Assembly (NCBI GenBank): GCA_030040115.1
Contig: JASHUH010000176.1
Location: 1-7,975, forward strand
Direction of reading: 5' to 3'
Length of the DNA stretch: 7,975 bases
Source of the DNA: Acidobacteriaceae bacterium
GTDB lineage: Bacteria > Acidobacteriota > Terriglobia > Terriglobales > Acidobacteriaceae
In this document: positions 1 through 6,008 of the stretch, piece by piece
Layout: every line of letters begins with the position of its first letter
Position numbering within the stretch: the first letter of the stretch is position 1
The notes under the pieces: generated by a model
The model's input: the letters and a program-made list of their open reading frames with translations, nothing else
Told to the model about the DNA's origin: nothing
Database searches by the model: none
Made by a program: the position numbers and the translations under genes

Positions 1-771
1 GGCAACCTCGACGAGCGCATCCACAACCGCGAAGCCGCGGTCGTTGCGGTACTTTTCCACCATGGAGGCGCGAGCGGATGTGGAGCTCTCGTCGCCGCGG
101 CGGTATTTGCCGGTGAGAAAACCGGAAGCCAGGGAGAAATACGGAATGACGCCCAGCTTGTACTTCTCGATCACCGGGAGAAGATCGGTTTCGAAGCCAT
201 AGCGCTCCAGCAGATTGTAATGCGGCTGTAGCGAGATGTAGCCCGGCAGCCCGTTTTTCCGGCTGATCTCGAGCGCTTCGGCCAGCCGCGAGCCGGTATA
301 GTTGGATGCTCCGATGAAGCGCACTTTGCCGCTTTCGATCAGTCTGTCGAAAGCGCCGAGAGTTTCTTCGAGCGGCGTGTTGAGGTCATCGGTGTGGGCC
401 TGATAGAGGTCGATGTAATCGGTCTGCAGACGGCGCAACGAGTCGTCGACAGCATGCGCGATATAGCGTGGACTCAGGCCCGATTTGCCTTCGCCCATCT
501 CCACGCCGACCTTGGTGGCGAGCAGCACCTCGTGGCGGCGGCCGCTCTTGGCGAACCATTTGCCGACAATGGTCTCGGACTCCCCGCCGCGATGACCTGG
601 AACCCAACGCGAGTAGACGTCTGCGGTGTCGATAAAACTGAGGCCCGCATCGACGGCGCGATCGAGTTGATGAAGGCTCAAGGACTCGGAAAGCGTCCAG
701 CCGTACGTGTTGCCGCCGAGAACAATGGCCGGAACTTCAGGCCCGGCCTGGCCCAGTTTTTTCCTGCGCAT
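1..771 (-). CDS. Aldo/keto reductase, C-terminus cut by window edge
   Basis: Predicted NAD(P)H-dependent cytoplasmic oxidoreductase that reduces aldehydes or ketones to alcohols. 257 residues are visible; the family is usually about 310-340, so roughly the last 55-80, including part of the cofactor-binding end, lie outside the window. The catalytic tetrad is readable: D48 and Y53 in FIDTADVY, K87 in LLATKVG and H126 in DLYQAHTDD. Other family hallmarks are GASNY at 154-158 and LQPHYNLLER at 181-190. The N-terminal 'LG..G..VPAIVLGG' strand pair and the layout point to the AKR11/12-like bacterial group (YajO/general stress protein 69 type). The start is supported by AGGAG 8 bases upstream (780-784). 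It is the last visible gene of a leftward cassette, 71 bp after the methyltransferase gene, so it may act on the same compound. The substrate cannot be told. Family assignment is very secure. Confidence 0.95.
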   Translation of the reverse strand, partial: MRRKKLGQAGPEVPAIVLGGNTYGWTLSESLSLHQLDRAVDAGLSFIDTADVYSRWVPGHRGGESETIVGKWFAKSGRRHEVLLATKVGVEMGEGKSGLSPRYIAHAVDDSLRRLQTDYIDLYQAHTDDLNTPLEETLGAFDRLIESGKVRFIGASNYTGSRLAEALEISRKNGLPGYISLQPHYNLLERYGFETDLLPVIEKYKLGVIPYFSLASGFLTGKYRRGDESSTSARASMVEKYRNDRGFAVVDALVEVA

Positions 772-817
772 GAGAAAATCTCCTTTTGACCACTGAGATG
801 CGGTGTCCATGGCCGCC

Positions 818-840
818 GGCGTCGAAGCGTCGACGACGCC
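818..840 (-). other. Small hairpin between methyltransferase and reductase genes
   Basis: Two perfect 7-base arms (GGCGTCG and CGACGCC) flank a 9-base loop, beginning two bases after the methyltransferase stop codon in the direction of transcription. An alternative shorter stem (GTCGA/TCGAC) lies inside it. No T-run follows, so it is not a canonical terminator. It could protect or attenuate the transcript between the two genes, or be chance in GC-rich DNA. Confidence 0.3.
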
Positions 841-842
841 TT

Positions 843-2201
843 TCATTTCGCCGCGCGGCCCACGATCAGATCGCTGGGACCGGGAAGGGCGATGCGGCGC
901 ACATCGGCGAATCCTGCGGCTTGCATCCAGGCGACGTATTCAGGTTCGCTGTAGCTGGCGCCGGCCTCGGTTCCGACGAGCATGTTCAGGGAGAATAACG
1001 CCGCCTGTTGAGGGCCGGTCTTGTCGGGATTCAGAATAAAGTCCTGCACCGCAAGCCGGCCGCCCAGGACCAAAGCCTGGCGGGCGCGGCGAAACAACTC
1101 CTGGTTCTGCTCCGAGGAAAACATGTGACAAATGGCGTTGAGCAGGATGAGATCGTAGCCGGATCCCAAATCGTCGCCGAGCATGTCGCCGGCGCGAAGC
1201 GCAATTTGCGCCTCCACACCGGCGTTGCGCACGTAACCGGCGGTGAGCGGCAGAACCTCGGGAAGATCGAGAATCTCCGCGCGCGCTTCGCCGTTCGCCT
1301 TGGCGAAAGCGATGGAATAAATGCCTGAGCCTCCGCCGAGATCGAGAATGCGGCGGACGCCCTCCGCGCCCAGCGCCTTGACCACCAGGGGAGCGCGGTC
1401 CTTGGCGTTGTGCTGCATCCCGGCGATAAAATTCCGCGTCCAATCCGGCGGCCGCGCGCTGTCGATGGGAACGCGCGCGCCGCGGCGCACAGCGTCGGTG
1501 AGCGTGCTCCAGCGATGCCAGATATTAGCGGTGTGCATGAGCCCCTCGCGCTGGTTGTCCTTGGAGCCCTTCGCGAAGAAGCGCGCGGCATTTTGGCTGT
1601 TTCTATATGCGCCGCCGCTTTTGGTTAAAAGCCCCAAAGAGACCAGCGCGTTGAGCAGCATTTCGGCGCCACGCGTGCTGGCGTCGATGCGCCCGGCGAT
1701 TTCTTCGGCGTTGGCGCCCTCGCCCACGGTGGTGAAAACATCGAGTTCGAGGGCGGTTAGAATGACGCGGCTGGGCATGAAGCTGCGGATGGTCTGATGA
1801 AGAGAGTCGGGCAGCGTGCCCGCGCAATCGCGGGCAGCCATGGCGGCGCGGTATTTTTCGCCGTGATCGATCGACAGGGCTTTCATGGCGGCGGCGTCGC
1901 TCCACATCAAGCGCTCAAGCGGCTTGCTGCCCAGCAGGTGGCGATCGACAATTTCGTTAACATCGGCTGGCCGAACGCGGCGATACCACACGCCTTCCGG
2001 ATAAACCACCATCACCGGGCCTTCATCGCAGAGCCCCATGCAGCCGCAGGTGGTGAGTTGCACTTCGTGAGTCAAACCGCGAGCTTCGATTTCCCGCTGC
2101 AAAGCTTCGCATACTTCGATCGAGCCGGAGACAGGGCAGCACGCTACGCCTTCCGGTTTCTGCTGCGTGCAGAGAAAAAGATGAAAACGGAATGGTTCCA
2201 T
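843..2201 (-). CDS. O-methyltransferase with N-terminal [2Fe-2S] ferredoxin domain
   Basis: A 452-residue, two-part protein (numbering from the chosen start). Residues about 3-95 are a thioredoxin-like [2Fe-2S] ferredoxin domain: C11, C21/C22, then C54 and C58 in CGCMGLC, followed by the typical VVYPEGVWY and a VNEIVDRHL helix. Residues about 138-192 match the winged-helix dimerisation domain of class I O-methyltransferases (acetylserotonin/hydroxyneurosporene type). The SAM site is LDLGGGSG at 286-293, GDML at 338-341 follows, and H359 in AICHMFSSEQ sits where plant COMT has its catalytic histidine; the usual DW(S/D)DE after it is replaced by MFSSE. Predicted role: SAM-dependent methyl transfer to a hydroxyl of a small molecule, with the iron-sulfur domain giving redox sensing or electron transfer (inferred). 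The start at 2201 is preferred over 2240 because a G-rich stretch precedes it and the ferredoxin fold begins at once; neither has a strong Shine-Dalgarno. The substrate is unknown. Confidence 0.9.
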   Translation of the reverse strand: MEPFRFHLFLCTQQKPEGVACCPVSGSIEVCEALQREIEARGLTHEVQLTTCGCMGLCDEGPVMVVYPEGVWYRRVRPADVNEIVDRHLLGSKPLERLMWSDAAAMKALSIDHGEKYRAAMAARDCAGTLPDSLHQTIRSFMPSRVILTALELDVFTTVGEGANAEEIAGRIDASTRGAEMLLNALVSLGLLTKSGGAYRNSQNAARFFAKGSKDNQREGLMHTANIWHRWSTLTDAVRRGARVPIDSARPPDWTRNFIAGMQHNAKDRAPLVVKALGAEGVRRILDLGGGSGIYSIAFAKANGEARAEILDLPEVLPLTAGYVRNAGVEAQIALRAGDMLGDDLGSGYDLILLNAICHMFSSEQNQELFRRARQALVLGGRLAVQDFILNPDKTGPQQAALFSLNMLVGTEAGASYSEPEYVAWMQAAGFADVRRIALPGPSDLIVGRAAK

Positions 2202-2294
2202 GATGGCCCCCAACCGCAGATCATTGTATTCCGTCGGCATATGAAGCCGCGGCTGTCGGCGCGGGTACGCCGCGACGCAACGCGACCGTTGGGG

Positions 2295-3482
2295 TCAGGG
2301 CAACGCGTCGCCGGAGGGTTGGGCCGCGGGCTCTAGAGAAGGCAGAAGCGGAGACGCAACTTGGCGTGAAACGCCGAGCAAGGGCAGCATGGTCACCATG
2401 ACGAGTAGGGTGATCGGAGCCGCGAAAAGGCCGACACGCAGGCTGCCGGAGTGCGTGGAGACGCCGCCCACCAGCCAGGGAAGCACGGCTCCGCCAAAGC
2501 CGCTCACCGAGAGCACGAAGCGCGAGTCGGAGGTGTGGCGGGCGCGATCCAGAAAAGCGGCCAGGGCCAGCGGGAAGACGGGACCGAGCGCCAGGCCCAG
2601 CAGCACGATGGAGGTGATCAACAAAACGGCGAAATGGGAAGCAACCAACAGCGACGCGGCGCCGAGACCGGCGAGCAGCGCGCCCTGAAGTAATCTGCCG
2701 GGCGTCAGGCGCAGCAGGATCAGCGGCGTCAGGCCGCGCGAGGCGAGAAATCCGCCCCAGAAGAGCGCCGACGCGGCAGCGGCGAAGGCCATGGTAGCGG
2801 CGGTGACGCGCAGGATGTAGGTGGTGAACCACGCTCCCGCCATCCATTCCACACCGACCTCCAGAAAGAAGAAGACGGCAAACAGAGCGATGAGACGGAG
2901 ATTGCGGAAACCGGCCGTCTCAGCGGTGGCCCGGGGGATCTCCTCCGAGTCGCGGATGGTGAAAGCGACCGCCAGCGCGCCAAGCACGGAAGCAGCGGCC
3001 AGCACGCTGTAGACAGCCCGCCAGGAAGCCCCGGCGAGCAGCCGCGCCGCCAGCAGCGGTCCCACCGTTGCGCCGAGGCTCCAGGTGAAATTGAGGAGGG
3101 TGAGCGTGGCGGCGCGGCGGGCAAGAAAATTACGTCCGGCAAAGAGGCTTACGGCGGTCATGGGCACGCCCACACTGGCGCCATAGAAGAAGGCCATCGG
3201 GAAAAGCAGCGGGCGCGAGACCCAGGGAAACCCCAGGCAGCCCAGCGTCATGGCCGCGCAGCCGGCCAGGAGGATGCGCGCGTAATTGCCGCGGCAGACG
3301 AGCGCGCCCGAAGCCATGCCGGCATAGATGGAGAACAAAAGCAGCCCCGATTGGGCGTCGCTAAGATGAAAGTCGCGCGCCAGCGAGGGCAGCAAGGGAC
3401 CGGTAACGCTCGCGGCCACTCCGGTAAGCGCGAAAACCGGGTGCAGCACCAACAGCATGACGCGGCGGGCCGGGGTGGGCAT
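2295..3482 (-). CDS. MFS transporter, FHS (fucose/glucose permease)-like
   Basis: A 395-residue inner-membrane protein with about twelve hydrophobic helices in two halves separated by a charged loop (RDSEEIPRATAET, around residue 205). Helix 7 reads FFFLEVGVEWMAGAWFTTY, which resembles the 'FLYVGxExxxGGW' signature of the FHS family (FucP, GlcP), and GASVGVPMTAVSLFAGR lies in the usual place in helix 4. This suggests proton-coupled transport of a sugar or related small molecule, but export is also possible in this superfamily. The reading frame stays open to 3668; I place the start at 3482 because AAGGA lies 8 bases upstream and the protein then begins directly before helix 1. The extra 62 residues would be Arg-rich and would run through the inverted repeat and candidate promoter. 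It is first in the leftward cassette; the methyltransferase gene starts 93 bp after its stop. Confidence 0.9.
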   Translation of the reverse strand: MPTPARRVMLLVLHPVFALTGVAASVTGPLLPSLARDFHLSDAQSGLLLFSIYAGMASGALVCRGNYARILLAGCAAMTLGCLGFPWVSRPLLFPMAFFYGASVGVPMTAVSLFAGRNFLARRAATLTLLNFTWSLGATVGPLLAARLLAGASWRAVYSVLAAASVLGALAVAFTIRDSEEIPRATAETAGFRNLRLIALFAVFFFLEVGVEWMAGAWFTTYILRVTAATMAFAAAASALFWGGFLASRGLTPLILLRLTPGRLLQGALLAGLGAASLLVASHFAVLLITSIVLLGLALGPVFPLALAAFLDRARHTSDSRFVLSVSGFGGAVLPWLVGGVSTHSGSLRVGLFAAPITLLVMVTMLPLLGVSRQVASPLLPSLEPAAQPSGDALP

Positions 3483-3490
3483 GAGGCGAG

Positions 3491-3495
3491 TCCTT
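3491..3495 (-). promoter_or_regulatory. Ribosome binding site of the MFS transporter gene
   Basis: AAGGA on the minus strand, 8 bases before the ATG at 3482. It decides between this start and the in-frame upstream ATG at 3668, which lies on the far side of the candidate promoter. Confidence 0.65.
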
Positions 3496-3497
3496 AG

Positions 3498-3546
3498 AGG
3501 TGTAATGACATCTATGGGTGGGCGGCTCGTATGTGTCGTTACACCT
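3498..3546. promoter_or_regulatory. 13-bp inverted repeat, candidate operator of the MFS cassette
   Basis: AGGTGTAATGACA (3498-3510) and TGTCGTTACACCT (3534-3546) are reverse complements at 12 of 13 positions, separated by 23 bp. Each arm also contains a 10-mer of the form TGTNRYNACA that is nearly its own reverse complement, so the element may be two adjacent dimer sites. It lies immediately downstream of the candidate minus-strand promoter and ends two to three bases before the MFS ribosome binding site. A repressor site fits best; an RNA hairpin in the leader, which would have one C-A mismatch in the minus-strand transcript, is the alternative. No regulator gene is in the window. Confidence 0.55.
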
Positions 3547-3554
3547 AGGGAACG

Positions 3555-3582
3555 ATAACAGAGTTGCAGGCGTCTCTGGCAA
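3555..3582 (-). promoter_or_regulatory. Candidate sigma-70-type promoter for the leftward cassette
   Basis: On the minus strand, TTGCCA (3577-3582, 5 of 6 to the -35 consensus) and TGTTAT (3555-3560, 4 of 6 to the -10 consensus) are spaced by 16 bases. Transcription would begin near 3548, at the edge of the inverted repeat, about 65 bases before the MFS start codon. The match is only moderate. Confidence 0.35.
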
Positions 3583-3604
3583 GGCCGATTGCCGGCCCGC
3601 GCTG

Positions 3605-3618
3605 TGTTACCGTTACCA
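3605..3618. promoter_or_regulatory. LacI-operator-like 14-mer in the divergent region
   Basis: TGTTACCGTTACCA is centred on CG and matches its own reverse complement at 10 of 14 positions, the general shape of LacI/GalR-family operators. It contains a tandem GTTACC. Its first ten bases recur inverted at 3551-3560 (TGTTATCGTT on the minus strand, 9 of 10). It lies 12 bases before the upstream start candidate of the rightward membrane-protein gene, where a bound protein could block that transcript. The assignment to LacI rests on shape alone. Confidence 0.3.
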
Positions 3619-3630
3619 TAGGGCGTCCGC

Positions 3631-4035
3631 ATGAACAGACGTTTCCTGGCCGATGTCCAGGCGTGCAAGCTTGGGAAAGATGAGGGGGCGGCGGACGTCA
3701 GTATAAGAATGTCTCAGCAGCCGGAATCGACATCGTCTTCACTCGCTGCGCACCCGGCTCCGCTTGAGTCCACGGCTGGGGTCACCCAGCGAATCCCCCG
3801 CTGGCTGGTGCGCATCGAATTGTTCTTGCGGGTGATGCTGCGCATTTATATCGGTCTCGCCGTCTGTTACGCGCCCTGGTCGCGTATTTTCTGGGACCAG
3901 AACCCGCTCTTTGTGCAGTTCCCCACCCTCTCGATTTACACCGCCAACGGCGCGGTGCGCGGCATTGTATCGGGTCTGGGGCTTTTGAATCTGTGGATTG
4001 CGTTTCAGGACGCGGTGCGTCACCGCGAAGAATGA
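3631..4035 (+). CDS. Small two-helix membrane protein of unknown function
   Basis: I do not recognise a family. The 134-residue frame has a polar, Ser/Pro/Ala-rich N-terminus, then a helix at about 64-83 (LFLRVMLRIYIGLAVCYAPW) carrying two arginines, a short aromatic linker rich in F, W, P and N (FWDQNPLFVQFPTL), and a second hydrophobic segment at about 107-125 ending in a charged tail (RHREE). It looks like an inner-membrane hairpin with both ends in the cytoplasm. The start is uncertain: ATG 3631 has AGGG seven bases before it, but the first 26 codons include AGA twice, ATA and GGG twice, which are unlike a GC-rich gene, so ATG 3709 (108 residues, MSQQPES) is a serious alternative; it has no clear ribosome site. 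The LOG-family gene begins 7 bp after the stop, so the two are very probably co-transcribed and perhaps translationally coupled. Confidence 0.75.
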   Translation: MNRRFLADVQACKLGKDEGAADVSIRMSQQPESTSSSLAAHPAPLESTAGVTQRIPRWLVRIELFLRVMLRIYIGLAVCYAPWSRIFWDQNPLFVQFPTLSIYTANGAVRGIVSGLGLLNLWIAFQDAVRHREE

Positions 4036-4042
4036 GTGAGTT

Positions 4043-5257
4043 ATGGACAGCGACCTTGGGCCAAGCCCCGGCGGGAGCCATTCGGAAAAAACCGGGAGCG
4101 ATTTGGGAACCGCGAAGGTGACGCGCACTCGCCCCTCTTTGCAGAAAAAAAGTAGCGGCCGTTCGGGCCCAGCCGGACAGACTCAAGCCACGTCTCCATC
4201 GCAACCCGGCGCGGCGGCAGACGTGCCCACCGCTCGGATTCCTCCCGATGGCGCTCCGCCGCCGCTCAAGACCGCGCCTCTCGCCTATGAGAATTCCGGC
4301 TTTCTCAACAGCGCCGACGGGCGCCTCATCCGTATTGTGTCGGAATATCTGGAGCCCTTGGCGCGCTTCCGGCGCGAGCAGATTCAGGACACTGTGGTCT
4401 TTTTCGGTTCGGCGCGGTTTCGTGGCCGCGACGAAGCCGACCACGCTCTCGAACTGCTGGAAAACACCGGTTCCACGCGTCCGGCGCCCCGTGAAGAGCA
4501 GCCGGCCAAACCTCCCGATATCGCCGCCGGTAAAGCCACCGACCTGCAGCGCAAGCGCGCCGTGGCCGCCGTCGAAATGGCCCGCTATTACGAAGACGCG
4601 CGCCGTCTGGCGCAACTGCTTACCCGCTGGGCCAGGACCATCCCTTCGCGCAAACATCGCTTTGTGGTCACCTCCGGGGGCGGTCCGGGCATCATGGAAG
4701 CCGCCAACCGCGGCGCCTACGAGGCCGGGGGAAAAACCGTGGGCATGAACATCCTGCTGCCCTTCGAGCAGGCTCCCAATCCGTATATCACGCCTTCGCT
4801 CAACTTCCAGTTCCACTACTTCTTCATGCGCAAGCTGTGGTTCGCCTATCTGGCCAAAGCGCTGGTCGTCTTTCCTGGGGGCTTTGGCACCCTCGACGAA
4901 ATGTTCGAGATTCTTACCCTTGCGCAAACCCACAAGCTGGCCAAAAAGATCACCGTGGTTGTCTACGGGTCCGAATACTGGCGGCGCGTATTCAATCTCG
5001 AGGTGCTTGCCGACACCGGAGCCATTTCGCCCAAGGATCTTGACCTTTTCCAGACCGCCGATACTCCAGAAGAGGCCTTTGAGCTTTTGCGCCGCGGGCT
5101 CTCCGAAAACTATCTTTCCGCCGAAATAGCCGTGGCGGCTTCGGCGCCGAGCGCCGCGCACGACGAGGATTTGATGGCCGGTGGGACGCTGGAAGATTTC
5201 CTCGGCCCGGAACTGGCGAAAAACAACACTCCCGAGTTGGCAAAAACCAGCAAGTGA
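4043..5257 (+). CDS. Long LOG-family protein (TIGR00730, Rossmann fold)
   Basis: Cytoplasmic protein of the LOG/'lysine decarboxylase-like' family; characterised members hydrolyse cytokinin riboside or purine 5'-monophosphates to free base and ribose 5-phosphate. Motifs: VVFFGSAR (118-125), TSGGGPGIMEAANRGA (210-225), FFMRK (260-264, with R263 in the place of the catalytic Arg) and PGGFGTLDE (278-286, the signature, with E286 catalytic). FFMRK plus ALTLxQT-like EILTLAQTHK is typical of the larger bacterial subgroup, in which nucleotide hydrolysis is less well proven. At 404 residues it is about twice the usual 190-220: residues 1-80 are Pro/Ala/Ser-rich and probably disordered, an insertion at about 128-203 lies between the first strand and the glycine loop and contains a charged helix (RKRAVAAVEMARYYEDARRL), and about 45 extra residues end the protein. 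No clear ribosome binding site precedes the ATG, consistent with coupling to the upstream gene. Confidence 0.9.
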   Translation: MDSDLGPSPGGSHSEKTGSDLGTAKVTRTRPSLQKKSSGRSGPAGQTQATSPSQPGAAADVPTARIPPDGAPPPLKTAPLAYENSGFLNSADGRLIRIVSEYLEPLARFRREQIQDTVVFFGSARFRGRDEADHALELLENTGSTRPAPREEQPAKPPDIAAGKATDLQRKRAVAAVEMARYYEDARRLAQLLTRWARTIPSRKHRFVVTSGGGPGIMEAANRGAYEAGGKTVGMNILLPFEQAPNPYITPSLNFQFHYFFMRKLWFAYLAKALVVFPGGFGTLDEMFEILTLAQTHKLAKKITVVVYGSEYWRRVFNLEVLADTGAISPKDLDLFQTADTPEEAFELLRRGLSENYLSAEIAVAASAPSAAHDEDLMAGGTLEDFLGPELAKNNTPELAKTSK

Positions 5258-5277
5258 ACTGCCTTCGCGTTCCGGGC

Positions 5278-5300
5278 GGAGCGCTCCTGTGCGGCGCCGC
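5278..5300. repeat. Two adjacent 10-bp palindromes between convergent genes
   Basis: GGAGCGCTCC (5278-5287) and GCGGCGCCGC (5291-5300) are each perfect reverse-complement palindromes, three bases apart, in the 72-bp gap between the convergent LOG and barrel-protein genes. Neither has a loop or a following T-run, so neither is a canonical terminator. This could be chance in GC-rich DNA. Confidence 0.25.
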
Positions 5301-5329
5301 GTCAACTCCGGCCGCAATGGCGTCTGTCT

Positions 5330-5875
5330 TTAGAAAACCTTGTAGCTCAATCCGATGCTTCCCCCATAAGGCCAAATGGTAGGAGATACGTGGTATTGCT
5401 GGTATTCGAAATCGATGGCGCGCAAGGTGAAGCGCGGCGAGAGCTGGTAGTCCACGCCTCCCCCATAAGCAACCGCGGTGGCTCGCCCGCTAAGGAACGA
5501 ACCGCTTGCCCACCCCACGAGCACCTTGCCGTAGGGCGTGAAGCCGTAGAAAGTGTGGATGGGAATGCGCGGGCCGATCAAGTAGGTGTTCTCATTGATG
5601 CCCGCGTATTCGTGCCAGTGCAGCCAGCGGCCCTCGGCCTCAATCTGCACCCAGCGGGTGAACCGCGCGTCGATATACGCGCCCATACCGTAAAGGGCAA
5701 AGGGGCTGGTTTGCGCCACTCCCTGACCCGCATAGTCGGGTTGAAACATCGACCCCTCGGCCCCAACGCTGAGGGAAAGCCCGCTCACTGTGCCTGCCGG
5801 AGCAACTTGTGCGTGTGCGCAAACCGGGATCGCGGCGATTGCCATGCAAAACAAAACACATCTGGAGAATCTCAT
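5330..5875 (-). CDS. Outer-membrane beta-barrel protein, porin/OmpA-like fold
   Basis: A 181-residue secreted protein. Residues 1-22 are a signal peptide (basic MRFSR, hydrophobic core, AHA before Q23). The mature chain alternates amphipathic strands with short turns, for example LSLSVGAEGSMF, YGMGAYIDARF, WVQIEAEGRWLHW, PYGKVLVGWASG, AYGGGVDYQL and FTLRAIDFEYQQY, and ends GLSYKVF. A terminal Phe after alternating hydrophobic residues is the recognition signal for the BAM assembly machinery. The size fits an eight-stranded barrel (OMP_b-brl type). Start 5875 is chosen because it alone places the signal peptide at the N-terminus; the frame is open upstream to 6187, but that part is Arg/Pro-rich and overlaps the next gene. 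No Shine-Dalgarno is visible before this ATG (a TTTTTT run sits there), so start strength may be low. It follows the M48-like gene by 133 bp on the same strand. Ligand or pore function is not evident. Confidence 0.87.
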   Translation of the reverse strand: MRFSRCVLFCMAIAAIPVCAHAQVAPAGTVSGLSLSVGAEGSMFQPDYAGQGVAQTSPFALYGMGAYIDARFTRWVQIEAEGRWLHWHEYAGINENTYLIGPRIPIHTFYGFTPYGKVLVGWASGSFLSGRATAVAYGGGVDYQLSPRFTLRAIDFEYQQYHVSPTIWPYGGSIGLSYKVF

Positions 5876-6008
5876 AGGCCAAAAAACGTCCGAAATTCCG
5901 GCTGCTCGTGGCGCCGGTTGGTCAATCCTAACCCGATTCATTCTAAGAACCGCCTGCCCCACGACGTTGATGGAGCGGCCTTGGACGGACGGCTGCGATG
6001 CCGGTTCT

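Noticed and set aside
394..789. Plus-strand open frame opposite the aldo/keto reductase
   Set aside because: The reductase tetrad is fully readable on the minus strand; this frame has no motif and no ribosome site.
2241..2294. Hairpin (GTCGGCG/CGCCGCGAC) between the MFS and methyltransferase genes
   Set aside because: The stem needs a two-base bulge and has no T-run; I count it as chance in GC-rich sequence.
3483..3668. N-terminal extension of the MFS transporter to the upstream ATG
   Set aside because: It would be 62 polar, Arg-rich residues running through the inverted repeat and candidate promoter. ATG 3482 has a ribosome site and sits just before the first membrane helix.
3782..5317. 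Open frame of about 511 codons on the minus strand, opposite the LOG gene
   Set aside because: Its product is Arg/Gly-rich with no recognisable motif, while the plus strand encodes a protein with all LOG motifs. Long antisense frames are expected in GC-rich genes.
5258..5329. Bidirectional rho-independent terminator between the convergent genes
   Set aside because: Palindromes are present but lack loops and a T-run on either strand.
5946..6008. 7-bp inverted repeat (AGAACCG/CGGTTCT) between the M48-like and barrel genes
   Set aside because: The arms are 49 bases apart and short; this level of match is expected by chance.
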